A stretch of 32,745 nt of DNA from NCBI GenBank assembly GCA_016934475.1, contig JAFGST010000178.1, forward strand, positions 1 through 32,745. Reading direction: 5' to 3'. The DNA comes from Candidatus Aminicenantota bacterium. GTDB taxonomy: Bacteria; Acidobacteriota; Aminicenantia; UBA2199. A model generated the notes under the pieces. The model searched no databases and was not told where the DNA came from. It saw only the letters and a list, made by a program, of their open reading frames with translations. Below, piece by piece: positions 1 through 7,994 of this stretch (the first letter of the stretch is position 1; each line of letters begins with the position of its first letter). The position numbers and the translations under genes were made by a program.

Positions 1-40
1 CTACAGCGACGGCGAATTCCTGGTGCTGCAGGTGAAATAG
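1..40 (+). CDS. 3' end of an upstream CDS (truncated by window edge)
   Basis: Frame 2 reads ...YSDGEFLVLQVK* with TAG at 38-40, just before the next start codon. Confidence 0.35.
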   Translation, partial: YSDGEFLVLQVK

Positions 41-41
41 G

Positions 42-1220
42 ATGCCATACATGAGCAAGAGGGAATTCGCCGTTTTCCTGCTGCTGCTGCTGCTGTTCGG
101 GGTGGTCTTCACCCGGCACGGCGCGCACCTGCTGTTCTCCCTCATCGGAGCCTGGATCCTGTTCCAGGCGCTGGTCAAGCGCAACCGGACGGTGTGGATC
201 GTGCTGGCCAGCGTGGCGCTCAGCGTCATTGTCTTCGAGTACGTGGGCGGCAAGATCCTGAAGCGGAGGATGGCCAGGGAATTCCAGTCCGAGCTGACCC
301 ATTACCCCAAGCCCGATCCCCGGCGCGGATTCAACGAAGACGGCGTGCGCACCTTCGGCGGCCACCCGCGGTCCGCCTTCACGCCGGCGTCGTTCAACTT
401 CATCTTCCTGGGCGATTCCTTCACCCAGGGCTACATGGTTCCCAAGGACGACTCCTTCCCCTTCCAGCTGGGGGAGCTGCTGGAAAAGGCCTGCCCTGGC
501 TTCCGGTTCCAGATCGCCAATTTCGGCTGGATCTCGGCGTCGCCGCTCCTCTCCCTGGAGCGCCTGAAGCAACTGGGCGCCAGGTACAGCCCCGACGTCG
601 TCTTCCTGTGCCTGGACATGACCGATTTCCATGACGACGTCAAGTACCGCGACCGCCTGGAAAACCCCTCCTGTTTTTCCCCCTTCACCTTCCTGCTCTA
701 CCGCTTCCGCCTGGCGCCGCAATGGCAGGCCTTCAAGAAGGGCCTGCGCTTTCGCGCCAGCGAGCCCGCCGTCCCCGAGGAGCGCTATTTCATCGTCAAC
801 CAGCCCCTGGAGAAAAGCCGCAAATACCTGGGCGAGATCGAGCGCAACATCCGCGCCCTCGACGCCTACTCGCGCGACACGCTGGGGGCGCGGTTCGTCC
901 TGGTGCTGCTGCCGCGCCACATCCAGTACAACGCCGACGAGACGCCGCGCAACAGGCTGGAGCCAGGGGAGTACACGCCCATGGGCCCCTACGTCATGGA
1001 GCCGTTCGCCTGGCTCGCCGGGTTCGGCCGCGAGGTGGAGTTCCCGGTCTTCTCGCTCCTGGACGACTTCAGGAACTCCGGGGTGTTCCCCACCTGCTTC
1101 GCCACCGACCCGCACTGGAACCGGCAAGGGCACGCCGTGGCCGCCCGGGGCATGATGCGGATCCTGCGCGAGCTCTCCTCCAGCGGGCAACTGCCGCTGC
1201 CCCTGGCGGCGCCGCGCTGA
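42..1220 (+). CDS. Membrane-anchored SGNH/GDSL-type hydrolase
   Basis: N-terminal hydrophobic helices, block I-like FLGDSFTQGY and C-terminal DPHWNRQGH (catalytic D-x-x-H style). Start may be 51 instead of 42. Confidence 0.8.
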   Translation: MPYMSKREFAVFLLLLLLFGVVFTRHGAHLLFSLIGAWILFQALVKRNRTVWIVLASVALSVIVFEYVGGKILKRRMAREFQSELTHYPKPDPRRGFNEDGVRTFGGHPRSAFTPASFNFIFLGDSFTQGYMVPKDDSFPFQLGELLEKACPGFRFQIANFGWISASPLLSLERLKQLGARYSPDVVFLCLDMTDFHDDVKYRDRLENPSCFSPFTFLLYRFRLAPQWQAFKKGLRFRASEPAVPEERYFIVNQPLEKSRKYLGEIERNIRALDAYSRDTLGARFVLVLLPRHIQYNADETPRNRLEPGEYTPMGPYVMEPFAWLAGFGREVEFPVFSLLDDFRNSGVFPTCFATDPHWNRQGHAVAARGMMRILRELSSSGQLPLPLAAPR

Positions 1221-1235
1221 CGGCCGCCGCCGCGG

Positions 1236-1264
1236 TTGACAGCGACCCGTTTTCTTGGTACATT
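1236..1264 (+). promoter_or_regulatory. Putative sigma70-type promoter for the carbamoyltransferase gene
   Basis: TTGACA (1236-1241), 17-nt spacer, TACATT (1259-1264). Confidence 0.6.
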
Positions 1265-1290
1265 ATGCTTTCCCGAACACAAAGAAAAAC

Positions 1291-3111
1291 ATGCGTATTT
1301 TAGGGATTTCGGCATTCTACCACGACAGCGCCGTGTGCCTGGTCCGCGACGGGGAGATCGTCTTCGCCGCCCAGGAGGAGCGTTTCTCGCGCAAGAAGCA
1401 CGATTCGGAGTTCCCGGAAAATGCGCTGCGCCGCTGCCTGGAATACACCGGCACCACGCCCGCCGACATCGACACCGTGGCGTTCTACGAGAAGAACATC
1501 CTGAAGTTCGAGCGCCTCTTCTCCACCTACATGCAGTTCGCCCCCGCCGGCATCCGCAGCTTTCTCTCGGCCGTGCCGGTCTGGGCCAAGAAGAAGCTCT
1601 TCATCAAGGAGATCATCAAGGAGAAGCTGGGGCGGGACGACATCCCCTTCCTCTTCCCCTCGCACCACGAGTCGCACATCGCCTCCGCGTTCTATCCCTC
1701 CCCCTTCCAGGACGCGGCCGTCGTCACCCTGGACGGCGTGGGCGAATGGGACACGCTGACCATCGCCAGCGCCCGCGGCAACGACTTTCGCATCCTCAAG
1801 CGCATCACCTTCCCCCACTCCCTGGGCCTGCTGTATTCGGCTTTTACCTACTTCACGGGTTTCAAGGTCAATTCCGGAGAGTACAAGCTGATGGGGCTGG
1901 CGCCCTACGGGGAGCCCGTGTACAAGGAGCGGATCCTCCGGGAGCTGATCGACGTCAGGGAGGACGGCTCGTTCCGCCTGAACCTCAAGTATTTCAACTA
2001 TCATACCGGGCTGACCATGACCAACCGCCGCTTCGCCGAGCTGTTCGGAACGACGCGCCGCAAGCCCGAAACCGAGCTGCGCCAGGTCGACATGGACCTG
2101 GCGGCGTCCGTCCAGGCCGTCCTGGAGGAGGTCATGGAGGGGATCGTGCGCTTCGCCCGCCGCCAGGTGGACTCGGAGAACCTCTGCCTGGCCGGCGGCG
2201 TGGCCCTGAACTGCGTGGCCAACGGCAAGATCCTCAAGAAGCAGATCTTCCGCAACATCTGGATCCAGCCGGCCGCCGGCGACGCCGGCGGAGCCCTGGG
2301 CGCGGCCCTGGCCGTCTGGCACCGGCACCTGAAGAACGAGCGCCGGGTGGACGGCGGACGCGCCCTCCAGGGAGGCTCCTTCCTGGGCCCGCATTACACC
2401 CGCGAGCAGGTCAAGGCCTTCCTGGACGAGCGCGGCATCCGCTACCGCGAATTCCCGCGCCCGGAGCTGTGCCGCGAAGTGGCGCGCCTGATCGCCGGGC
2501 AGAAGATCATCGGCTTCTTCCAGGGCCGCATGGAGTTCGGACCGCGGGCCCTCGGCGGCCGCAGCATCATCGGCGACGCCCGCTCCCCGGAGATGCAGTC
2601 CAAGATGAACCTCAAGATCAAGTTCCGCGAGTCCTTCCGCCCCTTCGCCCCATCGATGCTCGAGGAGCACACCGGCGACTACTTCGATTTCCACCACCCC
2701 TCGCCCTACATGCTGCTGGTCTACGACATCAACGAGAAATACCGCCTGCCGCTGCCCGCCGACCAGCAGCAGGTGAAGGGGCTGGCCAAGCTGCCCCTGA
2801 AGCGCTCGACCGTGCCGGCCATCACCCACGTCGACTACTCGGCGCGGCTGCACACGGTCAACCGCGAGACCAACCCTTATTACTATGCCGTCATCGACGA
2901 GTTCTACAAGATGACCGGCTGCCCGGTGATCATCAACACGTCGTTCAACGTCCGCGGCGAGCCGATCGTTGAAAGCCCGGAGGACGCCTACCGCTGCTTC
3001 ATGAGGACGAACATGGACTACCTGGTGCTGGAGAATTTCCTGATCGAGAAGCAGGAGCAGGAATTCATCGCCGTCGACGAAAGCTGGATGAAGGAATTTC
3101 CCCTGGATTGA
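1291..3111 (+). CDS. Carbamoyltransferase, NodU/CmcH family
   Basis: MRILGISAFYHDSAVCLVRDGEIVFAAQEERFSRKKHDSEFP N-terminus and FGPRALGGRSIIGDAR...KFRESFRPFAPS C-terminal domain. Start moved from 1255 (TTG) to ATG 1291 on homology. Confidence 0.93.
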   Translation: MRILGISAFYHDSAVCLVRDGEIVFAAQEERFSRKKHDSEFPENALRRCLEYTGTTPADIDTVAFYEKNILKFERLFSTYMQFAPAGIRSFLSAVPVWAKKKLFIKEIIKEKLGRDDIPFLFPSHHESHIASAFYPSPFQDAAVVTLDGVGEWDTLTIASARGNDFRILKRITFPHSLGLLYSAFTYFTGFKVNSGEYKLMGLAPYGEPVYKERILRELIDVREDGSFRLNLKYFNYHTGLTMTNRRFAELFGTTRRKPETELRQVDMDLAASVQAVLEEVMEGIVRFARRQVDSENLCLAGGVALNCVANGKILKKQIFRNIWIQPAAGDAGGALGAALAVWHRHLKNERRVDGGRALQGGSFLGPHYTREQVKAFLDERGIRYREFPRPELCREVARLIAGQKIIGFFQGRMEFGPRALGGRSIIGDARSPEMQSKMNLKIKFRESFRPFAPSMLEEHTGDYFDFHHPSPYMLLVYDINEKYRLPLPADQQQVKGLAKLPLKRSTVPAITHVDYSARLHTVNRETNPYYYAVIDEFYKMTGCPVIINTSFNVRGEPIVESPEDAYRCFMRTNMDYLVLENFLIEKQEQEFIAVDESWMKEFPLD

Positions 3112-3112
3112 G

Positions 3113-3505
3113 ATGAAAACCATACGCTATCAACCCCGGCAGGTGCGGCTGTTCCTGGCCATCCTGCTCGCCTTGCTGGCCTTTCTGACCCTGCGCCTGA
3201 CCCGCGGGGCGGCGCCGTCGGCCCGCATCGCCTGGCTGGCGGCAGAGGCGGCGGTGATCGGAATCCTGATGGGATTCCCGCGCGTGTTTTTCCCCGTCTA
3301 CCGGGTGATCCTGACCGCCAGCGGCGCCCTGGGCAGCGCCATATTCGCCTTGCTGTCCATCCTCGTCTTTTTCCTGGTGCTGACGCCCATCGCGCTGCTG
3401 ATGCGCCTGGCCGGCAAGAGGTTCGTCAAGGCACGCCCCGATCCCTCCCTGGCCAGCTACTACGAAGAGGCGGACGGGCCGGGCGACGTGCACAAGCAAT
3501 TCTAG
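3113..3505 (+). CDS. SxtJ-like small membrane protein
   Basis: About 130 aa, several TM segments, directly downstream of NodU-type carbamoyltransferase; FPRVFFPVYRVILTASGALG resembles SxtJ-family proteins. Confidence 0.7.
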   Translation: MKTIRYQPRQVRLFLAILLALLAFLTLRLTRGAAPSARIAWLAAEAAVIGILMGFPRVFFPVYRVILTASGALGSAIFALLSILVFFLVLTPIALLMRLAGKRFVKARPDPSLASYYEEADGPGDVHKQF

Positions 3506-3516
3506 GAGTTCACACG

Positions 3517-3675
3517 ATGGGAAAACTTTCGATCCTCAAGGAAATGTGGGAATTCGTCAAGCACAAGAAGCAATACTGGCTGATCCCCATCGTCATCACC
3601 CTGCTGCTGCTGGGATTGCTTCTCTTTCTCACCGAGGGTAGCGCCATCGCTCCCTTTATTTATACCCTGTTCTGA
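3517..3675 (+). CDS. DUF5989-like 52-aa single-TM protein (not in supplied ORF track)
   Basis: ATG 3517 preceded by aggag; translates MGKLSILKEMWEFVKHKKQYWLIPIVITLLLLGLLLFLTEGSAIAPFIYTLF*; context NodU-SxtJ. Confidence 0.85.
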   Translation: MGKLSILKEMWEFVKHKKQYWLIPIVITLLLLGLLLFLTEGSAIAPFIYTLF

Positions 3676-5464
3676 TCTCCGGCCGTATCCGCTCGGTTTC
3701 CGCTTCGTCAACGTCCGCGCTGTCCCCCAACTCCGCCATTTCACTCTCGCGGCCGCTGCTGTCCACGGCGCTCACCGCGTAACAGTACACGAGTGGCGTT
3801 GATCCCAGCGTACGGTCCAGGTATTCCATGCTGGAAAGGTTTCCGGCATTGAGGGTGTGCAGGTAACTGTACCCCCCCCCGCCGACCTTACGGCGATAGA
3901 TCTTGTAGGAAACGATCTTGGCGCCGATCTCTTCATTGCGCGGATTGGAATTCCAGGTCAGGCGGTAGAGATATTCGATGGAGAAAAGATTGCGGTTTTC
4001 GTGACGCTCGTATTGCACATTCAACGGAGGGGCAAGACCCAGCACGTCCACTTCCCCGGTGGCCGTGGCCGTTGCTCCGGCATCGTCGGTAACCTTGAGG
4101 GTGATTAGAAAGCGGCCCTTGCTTGCGTAGGTGTGCTGGGTGGTGACACCCTTGCCGGTGGAGGACAAATCACCGAAAGACCATTGGTAGCTGACAATCT
4201 GTCCGTCGCTGTCGGTGGAAGCACTGGCGTTAAAACTGACGCTCAAAGGGTACAGACCGGAGGTGGGGCTGAAAATGAAGCGAGCAATAGGCGGAATGTT
4301 CAGGATCGGTCCCGGGGTGGGCGTCCCATCGCCGTTGATGTTTACATAAACCGAATCATTTCTATTGACATAGGCGACCACCGCCGTCGAGCCATCGTGG
4401 CTGAGAGCACAGCTTGTGTAATCGGGCCGTGAAAGGGCTTCGTTGATCCGATTGTGCCCCGTCCAGACACCGTTCTGCATCCAGTTGAAAAAAATCTGGT
4501 TGGGGGCGAGTTCCATGGTAAAGATGTTGTTTTTATCTTTGACATCGATGTCCAAGTTGCTGTATTTGTGCACATCGTTACCGGAAACGACGAACTTGGG
4601 CGAAAAACCATTACCCGTCCAGTATTTGTAGATTGAGATTCGTGAAGCGGTATCGTTATAGTTGTCCTGATAGAACACGTGGGGAATACGGTTGGGATCG
4701 GTCGCGATGCGTGGACGGTGGATGCCATCGCGTACATCGATCGGATCACCGAAAGAACCATTGGCGGTGTTGGTTCGTCGGCAATAGGCGACGGTGTAAT
4801 CCCCCCACAAATGCTGCCAGGCGATGTGCACATAGCTGGAGTCGACGGCCACATCGGGGTGTTTGGAACGACCCGAGAGCGGCCATGTCTCAAGCCGAAC
4901 ACGGGTGCCGTACATGCTGACAAATTGACAACGAGCGGCAGGTTGGACCATGTAAGCGAGAAACACATTGTTGTTCTCGTCTACCGCCATGCGAAGGTTC
5001 TCCACCTTTCGATTGACAAATCCTCCCGGCAAGGTGCCGGTGATGTTCAGAACGATCATCGTACTGACACTGGACCAACTGGAACCGTTAAAAAAACGGT
5101 ATTTGATATATTGGGTGTTTGAATTGTAATCGTTGCACTCCACCCAGGCGATGTGAATAAAGCCCCGTTTATTGATCCACATGATGGGCTCGTAGGCCAG
5201 GAGCGAGGACTCGGAGATCCGGCGCACGTACTCGCCGCTGTTGCCCTTGACCGCGCCCAGGTGGATCTTTGCTCCCGCCTCGTAGACGACGTAAATCTTT
5301 CCCTCCGGTGAAAAGCGCACCTCCGGCTTCTTGTGATCGACGCCCCCCTGCTCGGCGATGCAAATGGGGGCGCTCCAGGCGGCGAAAACCGCCGGAGCCA
5401 GCGCCAGCGCCAGGGCGAGGGAAACGACGATCCGGGCCATGGTCGAATGTTTTCGCTTGCTCAT
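3656..5464 (-). CDS. Exported beta-propeller-like protein with PKD and Fn3-like domains (paralogue A)
   Basis: Signal peptide MARIVVSLALALALAPAVFA; PKD motif SVSFNASASTDSDGQIVSYQWSFGD; Fn3-like C-terminus SYKIYRRKVGGGGYSY...YCYAVSAVDSSG. Start trimmed from 5554 to 5464. Confidence 0.75.
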   Translation of the reverse strand: MSKRKHSTMARIVVSLALALALAPAVFAAWSAPICIAEQGGVDHKKPEVRFSPEGKIYVVYEAGAKIHLGAVKGNSGEYVRRISESSLLAYEPIMWINKRGFIHIAWVECNDYNSNTQYIKYRFFNGSSWSSVSTMIVLNITGTLPGGFVNRKVENLRMAVDENNNVFLAYMVQPAARCQFVSMYGTRVRLETWPLSGRSKHPDVAVDSSYVHIAWQHLWGDYTVAYCRRTNTANGSFGDPIDVRDGIHRPRIATDPNRIPHVFYQDNYNDTASRISIYKYWTGNGFSPKFVVSGNDVHKYSNLDIDVKDKNNIFTMELAPNQIFFNWMQNGVWTGHNRINEALSRPDYTSCALSHDGSTAVVAYVNRNDSVYVNINGDGTPTPGPILNIPPIARFIFSPTSGLYPLSVSFNASASTDSDGQIVSYQWSFGDLSSTGKGVTTQHTYASKGRFLITLKVTDDAGATATATGEVDVLGLAPPLNVQYERHENRNLFSIEYLYRLTWNSNPRNEEIGAKIVSYKIYRRKVGGGGYSYLHTLNAGNLSSMEYLDRTLGSTPLVYCYAVSAVDSSGRESEMAELGDSADVDEAETERIRPEIRTGYK

Positions 5465-5470
5465 GGGTAA

Positions 5471-5499
5471 GATATAACATAATTCGTCCGCTTTTTCAA
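5471..5499 (-). promoter_or_regulatory. Putative leaderless promoter for 5464(-)
   Basis: Minus strand TTGAAA (5499-5494), 17-nt spacer, TATATC (5476-5471), 6 nt, ATG at 5464. Confidence 0.6.
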
Positions 5500-5553
5500 T
5501 TTGCCGGCATCGGGCCCCGGTCACGCCGGCCGAGGTGATTTCGCCGCTGGGCA

Positions 5554-5582
5554 TTGACTTTGGCGCTGGATATGGTTAAATA
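5554..5582 (+). promoter_or_regulatory. Putative sigma70-type promoter for the 5625 methyltransferase
   Basis: TTGACT (5554-5559), 17-nt spacer, TAAATA (5577-5582); gagagga RBS before ATG 5625. Confidence 0.5.
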
Positions 5583-5624
5583 CACCAGGGCACCGGCTCA
5601 CGGCGCCCGCAGCAAGAGAGGATC

Positions 5625-6446
5625 ATGAACGACCAGAATCAACGCGCGGTCTCGTCGGTATACGACTACTGGCAGGCGCGCCCGCTCGGCGTGCAGTACC
5701 GGCCCGACCGGGAAGCCGAGGTCGGCAGCCCCGAGTTTTTCGCCCAGATCCGCCCCTGGATGAACCCCTTCAAGTTCCCCTGGATCATGGAGCGCATCGA
5801 GCGCGAGGCCGCGCGGCTTCGGGGTCGCCACCTGCTGGAGATCGGCTGCGGCATGGGGTTCGACAGCCTCGAGTTCCTGAAGCGCGGCGTGCGCGTGACA
5901 GCCACCGACCTCACCGACGCGGCGGTCGAGCTCGCCCGGGCCCATTTCTCCTGCGCCGGCGTCCGGGCCGAGGAGGTGCGCCGCGAGAACGTCCTGGCCC
6001 TGAGCTTCGCCGACGCCACCTTCGACGCCGTCTGGGCCAACGGCGTCCTGCATCACACCGGGGACACGCCCCGGGCGATCGCCGAGGTGCGCCGCGTGCT
6101 CAAACCGGGGGGCCGGGCCATCATCTCCCATTTTTACCGCCGGCCATCCTGGATGTACGTCCTCTCCCGCTTCGGGCGCGAGAACATCGAGCACAAGGAG
6201 CAGGACCCCCCGGTCACCGACTTCTTCACCGAAGCCGAGATCCTGGACATGTTCCGGGGCTTCGTCGTCGAGGAGGCGGTTCCGGAGCACTACCGCGCCC
6301 TGCCCGTGGCCCGGCGCGGCCTCAAGGCCGCCCTCTACCGCTTCGGCTTCCGGCCGCTGTACAACCTGCTCCCCCTCCCCCTGGCCAGGCGCCTGGCCTA
6401 CAAGTTCTCGGTGACGGCCGTCAGGACGGAGGGCCCCGCCGCATGA
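5625..6446 (+). CDS. Class I SAM-dependent methyltransferase
   Basis: Motif I LLEIGCGMGFDSLEF; FDAVWANGVLHHTGDTPRAIAEVRRVLKPGG. Confidence 0.9.
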   Translation: MNDQNQRAVSSVYDYWQARPLGVQYRPDREAEVGSPEFFAQIRPWMNPFKFPWIMERIEREAARLRGRHLLEIGCGMGFDSLEFLKRGVRVTATDLTDAAVELARAHFSCAGVRAEEVRRENVLALSFADATFDAVWANGVLHHTGDTPRAIAEVRRVLKPGGRAIISHFYRRPSWMYVLSRFGRENIEHKEQDPPVTDFFTEAEILDMFRGFVVEEAVPEHYRALPVARRGLKAALYRFGFRPLYNLLPLPLARRLAYKFSVTAVRTEGPAA

Positions 6447-6482
6447 AGCCGGGCCGAGGCCGGTGGAAACGGGCGTGAAACC

Positions 6483-7973
6483 ATGAGCGGAAGCGGCCGC
6501 AGCGCCAAGGTCTTGAAGGCCATCCTGGCAGGCGCCGGCGTGCTCTACGTCGCCGCCTACCTGCTGACCGCGCTGGCCCGCATCGCCTATCCCTACGAAC
6601 TCGAAGCCATGGAGGGGGGCATGGTCGACCATGTCCTGCAGCTGCTGGGCGGCGGAACGCTCTACGGACCGCCCTCCTTGGGATTCGTTCCCTACGCCTA
6701 TCCTCCTCTGTACTTCTACCTGGCCGCCGCGCTGACGCGCCTCCTGGGCGCGGGCTTCCTGCCCCTGCGCCTGATCTCCCTCGCCGCCTCGCTGGGCGTC
6801 ATGGTCCTGGTCTATTCTTTCGTGCGCCGCGAAACGCGGCAGCGCTCATGGGCCTTCGTTGCCGCCGCCCTGTTCGCCGCCACCTACCGGCTGAGCGATG
6901 CCTGGCTCGACCTGGCCCGCATCGACTCCCTCTACCTGCTGCTGATCCTGCTGTTCGCCTTCCTTGTCCGCTTCCATTCCGGCCGTGGCGGTTTCACGGC
7001 ACCAGCGCTGGTCCTGCTGCTGGCCTTCCTGACCAAGCAGTCGGCGCCGATGATCGCCCTGCCGCTCCTGGCCTACGCCGTCTTCTTCGAGAAGCGCCGC
7101 GGGGCTTGGCTGCTGGGGCTGTCGGCGGCGTTGACGGCCGGCGCCGTTTGGATCATGAACCTGGTGCATCATGGCTGGTACACGTATTACATATTCGACC
7201 TCACCGGGCAGCGCTGGGCGCAGAAGGTCGTTCCCCGGCGCATCGCCGGATTCTGGACCGACGACATGCTGAAGCCCCTGGGGGTCGCCCTCTTCCTGTT
7301 TCTGGCCTTTCTGCTGTTCGAATGGGGAAGCGAGGGAAAAAAGCGCTTTTTCTTTTACGCCGCCTTCGCCGCGGGCATGATCGGCAGTGCCTGGTTCTCC
7401 CGGCTGGAATACGGGGCCTACGGCAATGCCCTGCTCTCGGCCCACGCCATGCTGGCCATCGGCTTCGGCCTGGGAATCTCGCGCTTCTGGGGTGCGGCGG
7501 CGGCGCCCGCGTTCCGGACGTTCCTGTTCGCGGCCGCGCTGGTCCAGCTCGCCCTTCTGGCCTACAATCCCCTGCCCCTGGTTCCCGACGCCGCCGACCG
7601 CAGAGCCGGCGACCACCTCGTCCGGACGCTGAAGGCGCTACCGGGCGACGTCATGGTCCCGGGCCACGGCTTTCTCACCCACATGGCCGGCAAGCGCCGC
7701 TTCGCCCACGAGGTGGCCCTGAAGAACCTGACGCGCATCGATCGCGGTCCAGTCGGGGCTGCATTGGAGCGGGAAGTCGAGCAAGCCATCGCCGGGCGAC
7801 GTTTCGCCGCCCTGGTTCTGGACACGCCCAACTGGTTCCGGCCCGTCTTGGAGCGCGGCTACGAGTTTCGCCGCGCCGTCTTCCCTGACCGCGCCCATTT
7901 CTGGCCGGTCAGCGGCACCCGGCGGCGGCCGAACCTCATCTATCTTCCGAAAAAGAGCCCGAAGTTTCCCTAG
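6483..7973 (+). CDS. Polytopic membrane protein, GT39/ArnT-like (GT-C fold) glycosyltransferase candidate
   Basis: Around 10 hydrophobic helices; N-terminal acidic loop YELEAMEGGMVDHV; PYAYPPLYFYLAA. Confidence 0.65.
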   Translation: MSGSGRSAKVLKAILAGAGVLYVAAYLLTALARIAYPYELEAMEGGMVDHVLQLLGGGTLYGPPSLGFVPYAYPPLYFYLAAALTRLLGAGFLPLRLISLAASLGVMVLVYSFVRRETRQRSWAFVAAALFAATYRLSDAWLDLARIDSLYLLLILLFAFLVRFHSGRGGFTAPALVLLLAFLTKQSAPMIALPLLAYAVFFEKRRGAWLLGLSAALTAGAVWIMNLVHHGWYTYYIFDLTGQRWAQKVVPRRIAGFWTDDMLKPLGVALFLFLAFLLFEWGSEGKKRFFFYAAFAAGMIGSAWFSRLEYGAYGNALLSAHAMLAIGFGLGISRFWGAAAAPAFRTFLFAAALVQLALLAYNPLPLVPDAADRRAGDHLVRTLKALPGDVMVPGHGFLTHMAGKRRFAHEVALKNLTRIDRGPVGAALEREVEQAIAGRRFAALVLDTPNWFRPVLERGYEFRRAVFPDRAHFWPVSGTRRRPNLIYLPKKSPKFP

Positions 7974-7994
7974 GTCCCGGCTCCGCGGCGGGGC

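Noticed and set aside
1236-2972. 578-aa plus-strand ORF overlapping the carbamoyltransferase
   Set aside because: Alternative frame of the NodU-type gene, R/P/G-rich, no motif.
6443-6478. Tiny ORF MKPGRGRWKRA between methyltransferase and GT gene
   Set aside because: Only 11 codons with no evidence beyond an ATGA overlap; most likely chance.
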